Shown: positions 9,354-24,141 of the stretch, piece after piece
Layout of the letters: the number at the start of each line of letters is the position of its first letter
How positions within the stretch are numbered: position 1 is the first letter of the stretch
Origin: Chara braunii
Taxonomy: Eukaryota > Streptophyta > Charophyceae > Charales > Characeae
NCBI GenBank assembly: GCA_003427395.1
Contig: BFEA01000159.1
Location: 1,612,135 to 1,641,477, forward strand
Direction of reading: 5' to 3'
Length of the DNA stretch: 29,343 nucleotides
Notes under the pieces: model-generated
What the model was told of the DNA's origin: nothing
Seen by the model: the letters and a program-made list of their open reading frames with translations, nothing else
The model's database searches: none
Position numbers and translations under genes: made by a program

Positions 9354-10616
9354 TATATTTGACGATATATAATATATATATATTATTTATTTATTGGCCC
9401 GTTCGGATAAGTGGACCCGAACCACTCTAATAGCCTAGTTATATACATAATAAACTGTAATTAATAGGAATTGTATATACTGTTTTTTAAATAATGATTT
9501 TGAAAATATAAAGATAAAGATAATCAAATAGATCACCTGAAAGTAATCCTTTTTGTCCCCTGATATGCATAAAAAAAATCAACAGAGTATCACTTTATGC
9601 GTGCAGTAAGAGACATTGAGAGCAGTGGTAAATTTTATGATTCGATTTGATAGTTAAGAAAATAATTATTAGCATTAGGTCACACTGGCTAAGATGACTA
9701 AATTAAGCATATAGATCTGAATGTGTGTGGCGAAGGGTTGTACATAAGCAAATCCATCATAAAGTTTTCATAACTCTCCACGAGAAAGTCAAGATTTACA
9801 CGCTCATTTCATGTTTTGTTTTCATATTAGCAGAACCGTCCCTCATATCTCACAATGAAACTCTGTTGTTTTTTAAAATAATTTGATATCTATTGGGGAG
9901 GGGGGGTATTCATTTTACAGCGTAATCAGACAAGGACGTTTTTCATAAACCTCTTAACGAGATTGTAGTTAAATTAATCCAGGCATAATCATAATTGTAG
10001 TCATATATTTTTTGGAATGAGGTAGTATGAGTATATCCTTCTTATATTTGCTAAAAAATATGAACCCTAACACCTTTTTTGCTACCCCCACCCTTTTTCA
10101 AGACGGATTGATTACCTTTTTCCAGAAAAGGAAAACGTTGACAGCAACGACTCTTCCACAATAAAGAGCACTATAGTCGACTGTTGGTTATCCACTCTTA
10201 TTCCTGGACATCTATTATGAGAACGATCTGGTTCCAACTTATAGCAAACCGACCTATCTTTAAGCCCCTACGATATAAGGCCTCTTTAGACATCATTTTA
10301 CGTCACTTGAAACTCAAAGGCGGCCTTACAACTCAAATCGTAATTAATGAATATTAAATAGAGTTCTCGTATTATTCAACTTTAAAAATTATTTTTAAAA
10401 AATACACGTGCGGGAAACAACAACAACTCGCGGATCATGAATGAGAGTACCTCAAACTAGGGGGAGCAATAACGACTTCATTTTCTCGTTGGAGACATTT
10501 AAAAAAAAATTGAATTTACCTCCCTGAGGCGATCTTAAAATTGCCCCGATTTGCTTGTGGAGCTATTGGAACTAAAGAACAAGTCGGAAGAGGCAGAGGA
10601 ATTAAACCACCAGTAC
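9354..10616. other. AT-rich intergenic stretch
   Basis: I see no open frame of note, no RNA gene and no clear repeat. There are A/T homopolymers and a short palindromic (TA)n stretch at about 9364-9390. Confidence 0.5.
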
Positions 10617-10785
10617 ATTTCCCAACCATTTTCCTAGAGTTGCGGTATGCATGCATCCACGACTCTCGAAAAGTACTGGTTGGCATTTTGGTGGATATCC
10701 ATCTTGGCAAAACGGGCCTTCCACGTGCTGCAAAATGAGTCGTGGCTGCATGCACGCCGCAACTCGAAAAAAATGGCTGGGAAAT
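10617..10785. repeat. Imperfect 49-bp inverted repeat upstream of RPS9
   Basis: The left arm 10617-10665 and the right arm 10737-10785 are near reverse complements. Shared blocks include 'gagttgcgg', 'tgcatgca' and 'ccacgactc'; I count roughly eight mismatches. A spacer of about 71 bp lies between. The pattern fits a foldback/MITE-like insertion or a long hairpin. It ends 578 bp before the RPS9 start codon. Confidence 0.65.
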
Positions 10786-10876
10786 CTCTAAAAAAGGATT
10801 AGGCGATTAGGACGATTAGGAGGGTGGAGGACCAAAAAAAAAAAGAAAAGAACTGTGCCGGGTCGACCCACCCTTG

Positions 10877-10934
10877 AGTTTCATGTGGTGTGGAACGAGG
10901 CCCCTAGTTTCATGTGGTGTGGAACGAGGCCCAT
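10877..10934 (+). repeat. 29-bp tandem duplication upstream of RPS9
   Basis: Two adjacent copies of a 29-bp unit start with 'agtttcatgtggtgtggaac' at 10877 and 10906, nearly identical. They lie about 430-490 bp upstream of the RPS9 start codon. Confidence 0.8.
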
Positions 10935-11363
10935 AGGGGCCATAGAAACTTTCTCACTGCGCGCCAGATGCAACGGGGCTACTGTAGGCGCAGCCTCTGT
11001 CTGCGAACAACACTCCCAATATGTGGGACCCGGCCCGTGAGTTCCACCCGCCTAAGGTCCCCGAGCAGTGGAACGGCGGGAATGCGCGAGGGTCCTCTTT
11101 TCGGCTGCGGGAATTGCCTACCGTCGTGTCAGCAACCCCTTAGGTGAGGTCAGTGGAACGAGGATGGACCTAGAGGGCCTGCAGCGTCCGTCCCTTGAGA
11201 GAAACAAAAAGACTCAGGCCTGCTAGGCAAAAACCTGGTGGAAGGTTTATTTGCTTGCTTCTCCGTGTTAATGGTCTCTTTCGGCAGGTCGACGGGGTAG
11301 TAGTCGGGCACTTTCTTCTCCTGTCGTCGAGAGCGGCGTAGCGCGAGGAGTAAGCTAGCAGCC
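10935..11363 (+). promoter_or_regulatory. RPS9 promoter-proximal and 5' UTR region (inferred)
   Basis: This is the sequence just upstream of the RPS9 ATG. No convincing TATA box is seen. A pyrimidine-rich run followed by 'cggcag' (about 11275-11287) could be the acceptor of a 5' UTR intron, a common arrangement in plant ribosomal protein genes. Transcript data would be needed to place the start. Confidence 0.3.
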
Positions 11364-15542
<4,179 letters not shown>

Positions 15543-16554
15543 ACCAGAAGAGGAGAGGAGGTTCTTGCACTCTGGACGGTGGAGGCAGAACGGCCAACGA
15601 GTGTTTGTAGGGAGAAGAGACTAGAGGGAAGACGAGTATGCCAAGTGAAATCGATCGACGATGGAGTGGCCGTCAGTTAAAATTTTCTTCTTAGGTTGCG
15701 GATTTGTCTTTACAGATGATGATCGGATGATGATGAGAAAATGGATATGCTTTTCACCGGAATATAGGGTTTTGATTTTGCCGGCGGTCATCTCTGTCTC
15801 TATCCCCGCGGCGAGCGCCTTCTTTTGCGGGTGGGTGGCCCGACGACACATGCCGCTGGTATGTGGGCCATGTGCTTCCGTCCAAATTCGTTGTTTTGGG
15901 AGTTAGCAGGTAGTGTGCTATTAGTCATCCTTTTCCCACAATTGGCGGTGAAATGGATCAAGCCGTTCATCTCTTCTCTCTTACAGGCAAACGGGGGTTG
16001 GCGTAACGTGGGAGTGTGCTCCTGATTATAAGGAAAAGATGTTGTTTCTCTTAATTTTGGAGAATTCCGTTGCGAGCTCTAAACAAGGATGTGGACGAAA
16101 TTGAAAAGAGTTTGGGAATGCTTGTTCGTTCGCTTTGATCTCTGCTTTCCGTTCTTTTTTCCAGCGTGTTTTTTGCTGATTATTGCAGGTTTCCTGTGCG
16201 CTTGGCTCTTCTATCTTTCGTCCACTTGCCTTTTTTTTTGTCGATATTCTGTTCTCTCAGCGTTCCTACAAGTATTGAATTGAATTGAAAAAGCGGGGCC
16301 AATCGCTATGCGTCCATGCATAAGTACTTGCGCTGTTGTCTTGCAGAAGCATTGCGACAGTGTTGTGTTCCTTTCGTCTTCCGTTTGCACGTTAGTCCTG
16401 TCCTCTACACGATGACTTTTGTGTGCTGTGCGAACGGTACCGTGTCTTACAGAAGCCTTTGCAGAAAACTGAAGGGAAAGTTTCTCACGTAGGTTCGGTC
16501 TCATGTAGATGCCGAAGCCTAACTCTTTCTTCCCGAACGATTGCCTGCGAATGT
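15543..16554 (+). other. RPS9 3' flank and downstream region
   Basis: The beginning should hold the RPS9 3' UTR; no polyadenylation site can be called with confidence. I see no further gene. Confidence 0.4.
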
Positions 16555-16790
16555 TCATCAGTGTGTTTTTTGCATCTGCACGAAAATTAGGTGGAGTGTT
16601 ATAAGCCCACTCACAAACGATGCCGTGCTAACTGTGCATCAGTATGTTTTGCATCTACATAAGAATTAGGTGGACTGTGACAAGCGTACTCACAAACGAT
16701 GCCGTCAGGATTGTGCATGTGGATTATGCATTTACATGAGAATCAGGGGGCTTAAAAGGACCACTGCCGTGATCACTGTGTCGCTGAGTC
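16555..16790 (+). repeat. Three diverged copies of a roughly 80-bp unit
   Basis: Copies begin near 16555, 16636 and 16714 and share 'gcatc.gtatgttttgcatct', 'gaattaggtgg' and 'ctcacaaacgatgccgt'. The third is the most diverged. Confidence 0.75.
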
Positions 16791-16959
16791 GCAGGTTGAG
16801 CCGAAGTCGCAAGTTGAGCCTCAACCCAAAAAAACGTCGGGCGCCCATCTATAGTTTCATCGACTCACGCGGCTCCCCGAAGTTCAATTTCAGGCCCGCG
16901 GTGCCATATAAGAGAAAGGTAGTGAGGGGACGCCTAACCCCCTGACAGATGACCCCCTT

Positions 16960-17205
16960 ACAGATTCGGAATGCCTGGGTGTATGCAGAGGGGAAAAGTT
17001 CTGTCTGCGAGGAACGGATTCGAAAACAGATGTACGTGGACTTGTTATGCGGAAGGATACGGAGAAAATTAAAGATTTCTGCGAAACGATAAAACATACA
17101 ACGAGAGATTGACGTATGTTTTTTTTTCTTAGTTTCCTTTGGTAATGCAGAATGTCTGAGTGTACGTTGGCTGAAGGAAAACGTTGAGCTGTGTGTTTGT
17201 CGGAA
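16960..17205 (+). repeat. Diverged direct repeat pair
   Basis: 'gaatgcctgggtgtatg' near 16969 and 'gaatgtctgagtgtacg' near 17150 start similar segments, each followed by a G/A-rich run and 'gt.tgtctg'-like sequence. Confidence 0.4.
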
Positions 17206-17575
17206 ATTCACTGTTGGGAGCGGACGGAATTGCGTCCGTTGTGAACGAACAGATCACCTGTATTTGGAAGTATACAGAATGAGCCTTGCACAGTTCCTGC
17301 AAAGTGTTGACATGCACACATAGGGTAATGAATCTGCGGCGTGCGACTCCGCACGCCCTGCCTCTGGCAGCATCGTCTCTCTCTCTCGGACTTCGTGTCA
17401 TCGCGCGCTGGCACGTGGCAGCACGGGCCTGTCTTTTTTATCCTCTTTTCTCTTGAGCGCGCGCACCTCTGCCCACGTGTGACGCGTCCGTTCGGCGACA
17501 TGTTTTCTTTCTGATTTACTGTTTCTTTGTCGTGCCGAGATGTGAAAGGTGGGGCGGAGGTACTGATTGGAAACC

Positions 17576-17684
17576 CTTCCGTCTTCCCCCGAATAGAACG
17601 CGTCCTTGTAAGTGTAGTTGGGAGCGTATATGTTTCAAAATTGCGATTAATCACCGTATGTTTCATTTCGGTGGGAGATGATAG
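17576..17684. mobile_element. TIR element, about 109 bp (MITE-like family)
   Basis: The left arm 'ccgtcttcccccgaatagaa' starts near 17576. The right arm, reverse complemented, reads 'ctatcatctcccaccgaaat'. This is the same plan as the copies at 18765, 21788 and 27227. There is no coding capacity, and no target-site duplication was identified. Confidence 0.55.
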
Positions 17685-17772
17685 ATCGATGTGATTTGCA
17701 AGAGTCATCCCAGCGTGTCGCGCCAGGTGGGACTGTAAACTGGCTATGCTTGTGGAAATGTTGTTTGATACT

Positions 17773-17911
17773 TAATCTGCCAGTCCAGGATTCTTGGCTC
17801 GTGACTGGAAAATGGCACTGGCTGCCAATCTGCTAGTCCAGGATTCTTAATCTGCCTGTTGGCTCGATGATGGGAGACGTATGGTGGCTGCATAATGGCA
17901 CTGGCTGCCAC
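17773..17911 (+). repeat. 54-bp tandem duplication, second unit with an insertion
   Basis: 'aatctgc.agtccaggattc' occurs at 17773 and 17827, with a third partial start at 17849. Units end 'aatggcactggctgcca'. Confidence 0.7.
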
Positions 17912-18371
17912 GAAGTGGACGAGCTAAGAACGGGCATTCGAAATCAGGCAAATGCCTGCCTTTGAAATGTCCCAGTCGAATGCCTGTGAACATCATTGGT
18001 CCGGCAAGCGCATGTGAATGCCCTGCATTAAGGGTATTTTGCACATCAGAGCTTTTTCTCCCAATATCTGCACGCGGTGGACTTCTCATTTATCTCGGTC
18101 TGGCCTCAAATTACGGGAATATGTCGTTGAGCGGAATGGAACCCTTCGAAAAGCAACTGCTCGTGGAATTTTTGCATCGAAAGAGGTAGGATGACGGCTC
18201 AGCTGTGGATGGAAGGCAAAACCCTAAATTGGACAGGTGGATGTGTACGGCGCTTTTGAACGTGTCCGACGATGGGGGTCAGTGATGGCGGCTGCATTCT
18301 GTACGAATGTGTTTACCTTGGAAAGGCTGTTGCGCAGTCGATCTTGCACATTGTCTAGCTTTCCCTCGAAG
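17912..18371. other. Unassigned stretch
   Basis: I see no recognisable gene or repeat. Small open frames here are unconserved to my eye. Confidence 0.4.
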
Positions 18372-18479
18372 ATCTACGGTAGGCTTTTACGGCTAGTAGA
18401 ACATGGACGGTCATTACTGAGTTGTGAAGGGGATATATCTACGGTAGGCTTCTCCGAATAGAGCATGTACGGTTATTAC
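18372..18479 (+). repeat. 65-bp tandem duplication
   Basis: 'atctacggtaggctt' occurs at 18372 and 18437, each followed by 'agarcatg.acggt.attac'. Confidence 0.7.
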
Positions 18480-18764
18480 CCCACCCTATCAAAAGGATCA
18501 TATCATCTGACTTGCTTGGCTGCAGGTGGAAATAAGCAATACCCGAGTCGCGTTGTTTAGGGCGTCGCGGCGGCTCGTGGCTTCCTGAACTCAGCCGATG
18601 AATCCCGTTAGGGATGGCATGGCGTTTGCAACGCACAGACATGCCCCACTGATTGTGCTAGTGTCAGTTTCAGGCGCCTGGCTTGCAGCGCCCTTGCTTC
18701 TGTTTTTACCCCTCAACAACAAGGCGGTATCCGGACAATTAAACCCGGAGTTATCCTGGCAGTA

Positions 18765-18879
18765 CTGCCGTCTTCACCCGAATAGAACGCCCGATAATTA
18801 TAAATTGCATCTGGTCTGAAAGTTGCCCCAAATACGACGGCTTTAATAGCCGGGCGTTCTACTAGGGTGAAGACGGTAG
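18765..18879. mobile_element. TIR element, about 115 bp (MITE-like family)
   Basis: The arms are near-perfect inverted repeats: left 'gccgtcttcacccgaataga' plus 'acgcccg', right 'cgggcgttctactagggtga' plus 'agacggtag'. About 27 of 30 positions pair. The middle is A/T-rich with 'gcatctggtctg', comparable to 'gtatctggcc' in the copy at 21788. It is non-coding. Confidence 0.72.
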
Positions 18880-20305
18880 CCAGTTTCGCGTACGAGTAAT
18901 TATCACTCTGAACAACGATTCATCAAACCATATTTCTGATTCACGTCTCACCGTTTACGGTACATTCTACACCCTCTACTGTATACTATCTTCTATCTCA
19001 CCTTCTTTAGTGGGAAATTTATTTATTGCTGTAGGTTTTGTATGGAAAATATTTGCGGATGTAGTGAATATGATCAGGGTGTGGTTTTACTATATTCTAT
19101 CTCACCCTCTTTATCTCTGATATGCGGGTGTAGTGAATGTTATCAAAATGTAGTGTTACTTCATCGGTGACGGTATAAGGTCAGGATTCCAAGGATTCTG
19201 TTTTTTGCCGATGAAAGTGGTAAACTCGTCGCCATGTCCGACGAGTGATTTGTGAACTTTCCGTTTTTCTGTGGAAAATCCGTATATCCTCTAAAATTAC
19301 AATCCTAGTGGTTGGAATGAATCACACGTAAGCGTGGCTTCTCGCCGGTCCTTCGATACGGACGAGTCCTGCGGCCATACGAACCTCCGTTCTCCTCGGG
19401 GAAAGCCGCCAGCACCGTCTTTGACTGGAGATTGTGCATCGTCTCTGGAAACTTCCCTCTTTCCGATTGGAGAAAGTAACCTTTGATCCTTTGGTTATCG
19501 TGAGCGTAAGAGGGCACAAGAGGTGCTGCGCCCTCGTGGACATATTCTCTGGGCGTCGGTCTCGACGATATCTGGCCAGCCGAAAGAAACCAGTGTTTTG
19601 GGGACCGACCTTCAACGTGCTGATCTCTGATCTCTGTATTCTGATTGGAATTAAGAAACTCGGGTATTTGTAGTGTGAGATTGTTTGCTGCAGTGATGTC
19701 GATTCGTGTTTGTTCTCGCACTATTTAATTCCGATGCAAGCCGCGCAGATAGTCGTCGTGTGACGGCCGCAGCCGCGCAGAAATGAAGGCACTTCTCTTT
19801 TGTCTTTTAGGTTTAAATAATATTTGTTGTGCTATACTCGAGAGCTTCCTTGTTGCGATTGTCATCCGAGCTCACTCTTGCCTCACATGTCCAACCACGT
19901 CGCGTCACGCCGCAGACCGTGACAGTGATATCCTGGATATCGGTCCAGAAGTGCCGCACTGGTGGCGTCGCTGAGTGGCGATGGGTGAAAGATACGCATG
20001 GGGTATTGAAGAGGGAAAAAACGAGGGATGGCGTTATACCTAAGTTGAATTAGGTCATGAGTGTATCATACGGATGTAGTATATAATGATGTTGCTTGTC
20101 CGATCGTCCCGATGGATCGGCCGTGCAGCTAGGAGAGCGGCCCAGTGACGTCACGTCCATGCCAGTTCGAACGACCCTGTCTAGCTACGGCCATTGTCAT
20201 TCGCTGCTCGTTGACGCGTAGGTGTGAAGGTGCGAGCGCTCTCCTGCATAACATTTGTCGGTTGCATGCGTGTGTTGTCATATTCGCTAACCACTCCAAA
20301 AAAAG
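18880..20305. other. Unassigned intergenic stretch
   Basis: I recognised no gene. Overlapping frames on both strands at 19305-19721 match nothing known to me. Short T/A-rich repeats ('tatctcaccYtctttat') recur at about 18990-19110. Confidence 0.4.
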
Positions 20306-20308
20306 CAT

Positions 20309-20388
20309 GACTGTGCCAAACAGACTGTTTCGTCGGACTTTCACCGCCTCATCAGGAAGTTGAATCTGGACAGACAGTCTGCCCAGGA
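20309..20388 (-). ncRNA. Candidate hammerhead ribozyme
   Basis: On the minus strand the invariant core elements occur in order and at hammerhead spacing: CUGAUGA (20355-20349), a stem II of about 4-5 bp with loop UGAAAGU, then GAAA (20331-20328). Two pairings are possible for the rest. In a type III fold, CAGACUG (20381-20375) pairs with CAGUCUG (20327-20321), extendable by G-U pairs, placing a GUC cleavage triplet at 20375-20373; stem I is then poorly paired. In a minimal type I fold, stem III is two pairs (CA/UG, loop GUC), and stem I pairs GACUGU and CCA with UGG and ACAGUC, but 11 extra bases separate stem I from CUGAUGA. One stem II position is G-A. Hammerheads occur in plant retrozymes and Penelope-like elements. 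Activity is unproven. Confidence 0.55.
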
Positions 20389-20442
20389 TTCATTTGACTG
20401 ATGGACAAGGACTCGCTACATCGCCCAGAGTTATGGACACGC

Positions 20443-20660
20443 CTCTGTGTGTGTGTGTGTGTGTGTGCGTGTGTATGTGAGATAGATAGATAGATAGAGA
20501 GAGAGATTTGTGTATGGTGTGCGGTGTGTGTGAGAGAGTGATTTGTCTGTGGTGTGTGTAGGAGATTGTCTGTGTGTGTGTGAGAGAGAGTTTTGTGTGG
20601 TGTGTGTGTGTGTGTGCGTGTGTGTGTGTGAGAGAAAGACAGAGAGAGAGAGAGAGGGTG
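20443..20660 (+). repeat. Compound GT/GA microsatellite
   Basis: Alternating (GT)n, (GATA)n and (GA)n runs interleave with 'gagagag.ttttgtgt' motifs. His/Thr-rich frames across it are artefacts. Confidence 0.92.
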
Positions 20661-20675
20661 TCGAGTAATGAGGTG

Positions 20676-20845
20676 GGGGGTTGCATGCCGCAGATGGGCT
20701 GCATCCGTATTATAAATCTTGTACGATGGGAGAGAGCGGCTAATACCCCTGCATGATGCGGGGGGTTGCATGCAGCTGATGGGCTGCATCCATATTATAA
20801 CTACTGCACGATGGAAGAACGGTTAATGCCCCCGCATGAGGACAC
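20676..20845 (+). repeat. 85-bp tandem duplication
   Basis: 'ggggttgcatgc' occurs near 20677 and 20762. Each copy is followed by 'gatgggctgcatcc.tatta' and 'acgatgg.aga'. Confidence 0.85.
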
Positions 20846-21495
20846 TATCAATGCGCTGTCCTCGACTTTACATTTCTTCTTGTTGGGAAAAAGATGCGGG
20901 AAACAAAACCCGTTTGATTACGCACACCAAAGAAAGAGGCCGGAATAGATAGGGTGTAGGCGTCGGGGGATCTCCAGTGACAGAAATGACCAAGACCAGA
21001 CCGCTGTAGGTCCCCCGCTACCGGTCGTACTGGGCTCATTTTAAACAGTGGGGATCTGTGGAGGTTTCCCACTCGTAATTTGGCTCATTCTAGTACGCAC
21101 ACTAGAGAAAGAGGACGGGAAAACGTCGACAAACACTACCAGTCCTAACCCAGGAAAAGAAATAGTAACTGTGACCCCTACCCCCTTAGGCTCAGCCGTC
21201 GGGGTTCATATGCATCGCTCGCCTTGAGAAGCGAAGGACAGAAAAGAACAAAGGAAACAAAAAGAGAACCGATGGAGGGGGCAGCCGGTGACAATGCACC
21301 TTTTCGTTTTTTTGTTTTCTTCTCAGGGCTGCACCTTGTGAGACTGCAGTGCATGGGACGATTTGTTTGGGGGTAACTACGGTGTAGTGAGTTTTCTTTT
21401 TAATACATAAATTAAACAATCTCTTCTTTTTCAATCTGAACAAAAATAAAAGGCATAGCAATAGCAGGAAATAAAATCTTTTATATGCGTAAAAC
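20846..21495. other. Unassigned stretch
   Basis: No gene was recognised. A weak direct similarity 'tacgcacac.a.agaaagagg.cgg' occurs near 20919 and 21094. Confidence 0.4.
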
Positions 21496-21576
21496 GAAAT
21501 CAATCAAAATCTCTTTTTTTGCTTATTAGATAAACAAATCAATCAAAATCTATATTTTTTTGCTTATTAGATTCAC
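21496..21576 (+). repeat. 40-bp tandem duplication
   Basis: 'aaatcaatcaaaatct' occurs at 21496 and 21536, each followed by a T-run and 'gcttattaga'. Confidence 0.85.
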
Positions 21577-21661
21577 GTTGGGTAACTGCATCGCAGTCAT
21601 TTTTTTTGGAGGGGGGTGTAAATACGGGACCGTAACGCTGTCAGTTCGAAATGAACTTTTC

Positions 21662-21750
21662 AGTCATCTCCCTCGAATGCAACGCAACCCCCCCACCCAA
21701 CAATAAAGCTGGTTTGGATACATTTATAGTTCATCCGCGGAACGGGGAAT
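21662..21750. mobile_element. Degenerate TIR element copy
   Basis: The left end 'tcatctccctcgaatgcaac' plus 'gcaacc' resembles the TIR of the neighbouring copy at 21788. The right side 'gaacggggaatga' is only a weak inverted match. Confidence 0.35.
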
Positions 21751-21787
21751 GAAACATGTGGAAGACTCGAAACGTTGATTGCCCCCT

Positions 21788-21897
21788 CTACCGATTTCCC
21801 CCGAATACAACGCACCCTTATTTTGGCTGTATCTGGCCCGAAATATAGCTTGTATACATTCATTTTTAGGTTGCGTTATGTTCGGGGAAGACGGTAG
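21788..21897. mobile_element. TIR element, about 110 bp (MITE-like family)
   Basis: The left arm is 'ctaccgatttcccccgaata' plus 'caacgcaccc'. The right arm is 'ggttgcgttatgttcgggga' plus 'agacggtag'. The reverse complement of the right arm matches the left at most positions. The core contains 'ggctgtatctggcc'. It is non-coding. Confidence 0.72.
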
Positions 21898-22718
21898 TTT
21901 GCCCTTCTTTTCTTTTCTTCTGCGGACTCCAAAATTGAAGGAGACGCTTGAGCCTGATTCTCATGGTGGGCAGGGCCATGTACTGGTGTGGTCTAATGAG
22001 GGCAAAAAAAACCCTGGCTGCCCTTTGTTTTCTTTAATCCAGAAAAAAAAAAAATCGAGCTGTCTGAGAAAGCACCGGCGAGTTTTTCTCGCGCTCAGGC
22101 TGTGCGAGAATGGATTAAAAGTTGAATCTGCGACTGGGGATCGTCGTTCGGAAACTACTGTCGATTCCACAAACAAGATGAGGATAGTTGGCTGGACAGT
22201 GTCATACGTATGCGTTTTTTGGCTCGACGGTCGGGCAAGGTGAGTGCCACAGTCTCAGTGAATGTCGTGTTGTTCACTGCCCGTCGAGCGGCGGAGCTCT
22301 GTGCTTTTAGCGCCCCCCACCCTGCCCAATGCTGTTTTGCAGTTGAGATCTTCTACCACACAAACAGTGAAAAAGACGTCTCTCTGGAAGTTACCTGTCT
22401 CGCTATCTACCTCACATCACATTTATATGGTTGGTGATATCCGATCTTGGGAGTTGGAACTGGTTGGTGGTGCACTGTCAGCCATAATAGCTGCGCGTCA
22501 GCATGCAATCAATGAACTCACCGAGAAGCGATACACATGACATGACCTGAAGCATCTGAGCTCATGGACCAAGGGCTTTGCGATTTCTACGGATTGAGCA
22601 TCCACATGAAAATGTTGGTTGGGACTTTCTGAGGAATTGTGAGGACATTAAGAGCAACAGAACTGTCAAAAAGAGATTCCGTATCACACATTTGCAAAGC
22701 TATGAGCTTGCGTTCAAA
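21898..22718. other. Unassigned stretch
   Basis: A 154-codon frame begins inside the TIR element at 21779 and runs to 22243, but it shows no recognised domain and is probably chance. Nothing else was seen. Confidence 0.4.
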
Positions 22719-22743
22719 ACACACACACACACACACACACACA
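22719..22743 (+). repeat. (AC)n microsatellite
   Basis: About twelve AC units. Confidence 0.95.
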
Positions 22744-23649
22744 GGTTTCTCCTGTGATTTGTGAATGCGTTCGAGGATGCGAGGGTTGTTTAAGCAAATA
22801 TAGGGCCTCCTTCAACATTTGCTAAAACAACACCGGCAGCCTGCATTTACAAACGGCAGGGCAAAATATCCGCCTTTACTTAGTGTTGCATACAGTACAG
22901 CTGCTCAGGTACGGGAGCCTCTACTACAGCGGGGGTATGTGTACAAACACGTACGAGTTTGTACCCGAGTCCTCGTAAAGGCAGAAGAATGGGCCCGTGC
23001 AAGTGGGGAAAAAGAAAACAACAGAGAGAATCGCTTTGAGTCTTTGACTGCATGCTTGCTGTTGATGTTAATGAGCACGTCGGCTGCCAAGGCCGAAAAG
23101 GGTTTGCGAGTGTCTGTCCCTGCCTGCCTGCTGGCCGGCCTCCTTGCCCCCAACTGGCACGTCTGATTGATGATAATATGCATGCCAGTTTACTGTTAGG
23201 GTTAATTTCATCCTTGATAGCCTCTGCCAGTTACTGTTACCATGCCTCTGCATTTTCAACTGTGCATCCAGCGTCTAAATTTCTTAACCCTATCAAGGGT
23301 TAATTTCATCTCAGAGTCTCAGGGGTATCAACGTCGAAACCAGTAGTACGTTCCCCTGCCATTTCAAGGTGGGCTGTATAAGGGCCATGACCTTTGGGGC
23401 TTGAATCTGGCTGCTGCAGGTCGTCGATGAATTACCGACGCAGTCATTATTTTGGATACTCGGGAGAGGTTAGATTTGCCTTTAACAGTACTGTGTAAGC
23501 TATTGACGCCCAAGAGAAGGCATCCGCCCCAAGATAAACTACCCACCATGCAAGGTTCTACCAATGGCCTGCAGCGGAATCATGATTCGCATGTCGGGGT
23601 TTCAAATCCCTCAAGTGCCAATAGCCGCCGAAGGTTGCGGTGCGCCCAC
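22744..23649. other. Unassigned stretch
   Basis: No gene was recognised. 'gggttaatttcatc' occurs at 23199 and 23298, about 100 bp apart, suggesting a small old duplication. Confidence 0.4.
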
Positions 23650-23697
23650 CATGCTGGAACAATTTGATGCTGGAACAATTTGATGCTGGAACAATTT
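23650..23697 (+). repeat. 16-bp minisatellite, three copies
   Basis: The unit 'gatgctggaacaattt' is repeated three times with only the first base differing in copy one. Confidence 0.93.
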
Positions 23698-23732
23698 GCC
23701 TGTGAAATGCACTGTTGTGGAAGAAAAGGTGC

Positions 23733-23734
<2 letters not shown>

Positions 23735-23772
<38 letters not shown>
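23735..23772 (+). repeat. (CT)n microsatellite
   Basis: About nineteen CT units; Leu/Ser or Arg/Glu frames over it are artefacts. Confidence 0.95.
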
Positions 23773-23775
<3 letters not shown>

Positions 23776-23988
23776 ACAGGCGTCAATGCCGGGCTGGTTG
23801 TGCATGTTTCTACGTGTGCACATGGCCTCAAAACAGTTAGTACTCCCCTGTTTGAAAATTTTGCACAAGTTTAGAATTGCTGAATTTTGCAGAAGTCTGC
23901 AATTACTGACATTTGCGGAAGTCTGAAAGTTGGTATGCACTGCCTTGCGTGGCTTGTTCTTTGTTTCCGTCCTTTTTTAATTGAATAT

Positions 23989-24019
<31 letters not shown>

Positions 24020-24114
24020 TAATGGAAAGGGGTAACTACGTGGGGGTCACAAAAAACAGTTAGAAAATACACTCCAGGCGAAAGACGGTTTTTGAAATTT
24101 CACCTTGGGCACCC
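23989..24114 (-). mobile_element. SINE-like body and (ATT)n tail, copy 1
   Basis: 24027-24114 matches 25791-25879 over about 88 bp, including 'aaaaaacagtt.gaaaatac' followed by 'actccaggc'. On the minus strand it lies directly downstream of the tRNA-Ser sequence (24142-24224) and ends in an (ATT)n/(ATC) tail at 23989-24023. Order tRNA head, body, simple-repeat tail is that of a tRNA-derived SINE. No target-site duplication was found. Confidence 0.5.
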
Positions 24115-24141
24115 TACCTGGCCGGAAAGCGAGTACATGAA

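Noticed and set aside
19305-19721. 138-codon minus-strand frame as a gene
   Set aside because: No domain was recognised, frames overlap on both strands, and there is no splice or composition support.
20352-20789. His/Thr/Ser-rich minus-strand frames
   Set aside because: They are artefacts of the GT/GA compound microsatellite.
21779-22243. 154-codon plus-strand frame as a gene
   Set aside because: It starts inside a TIR element, crosses an A-run and shows no recognisable domain.
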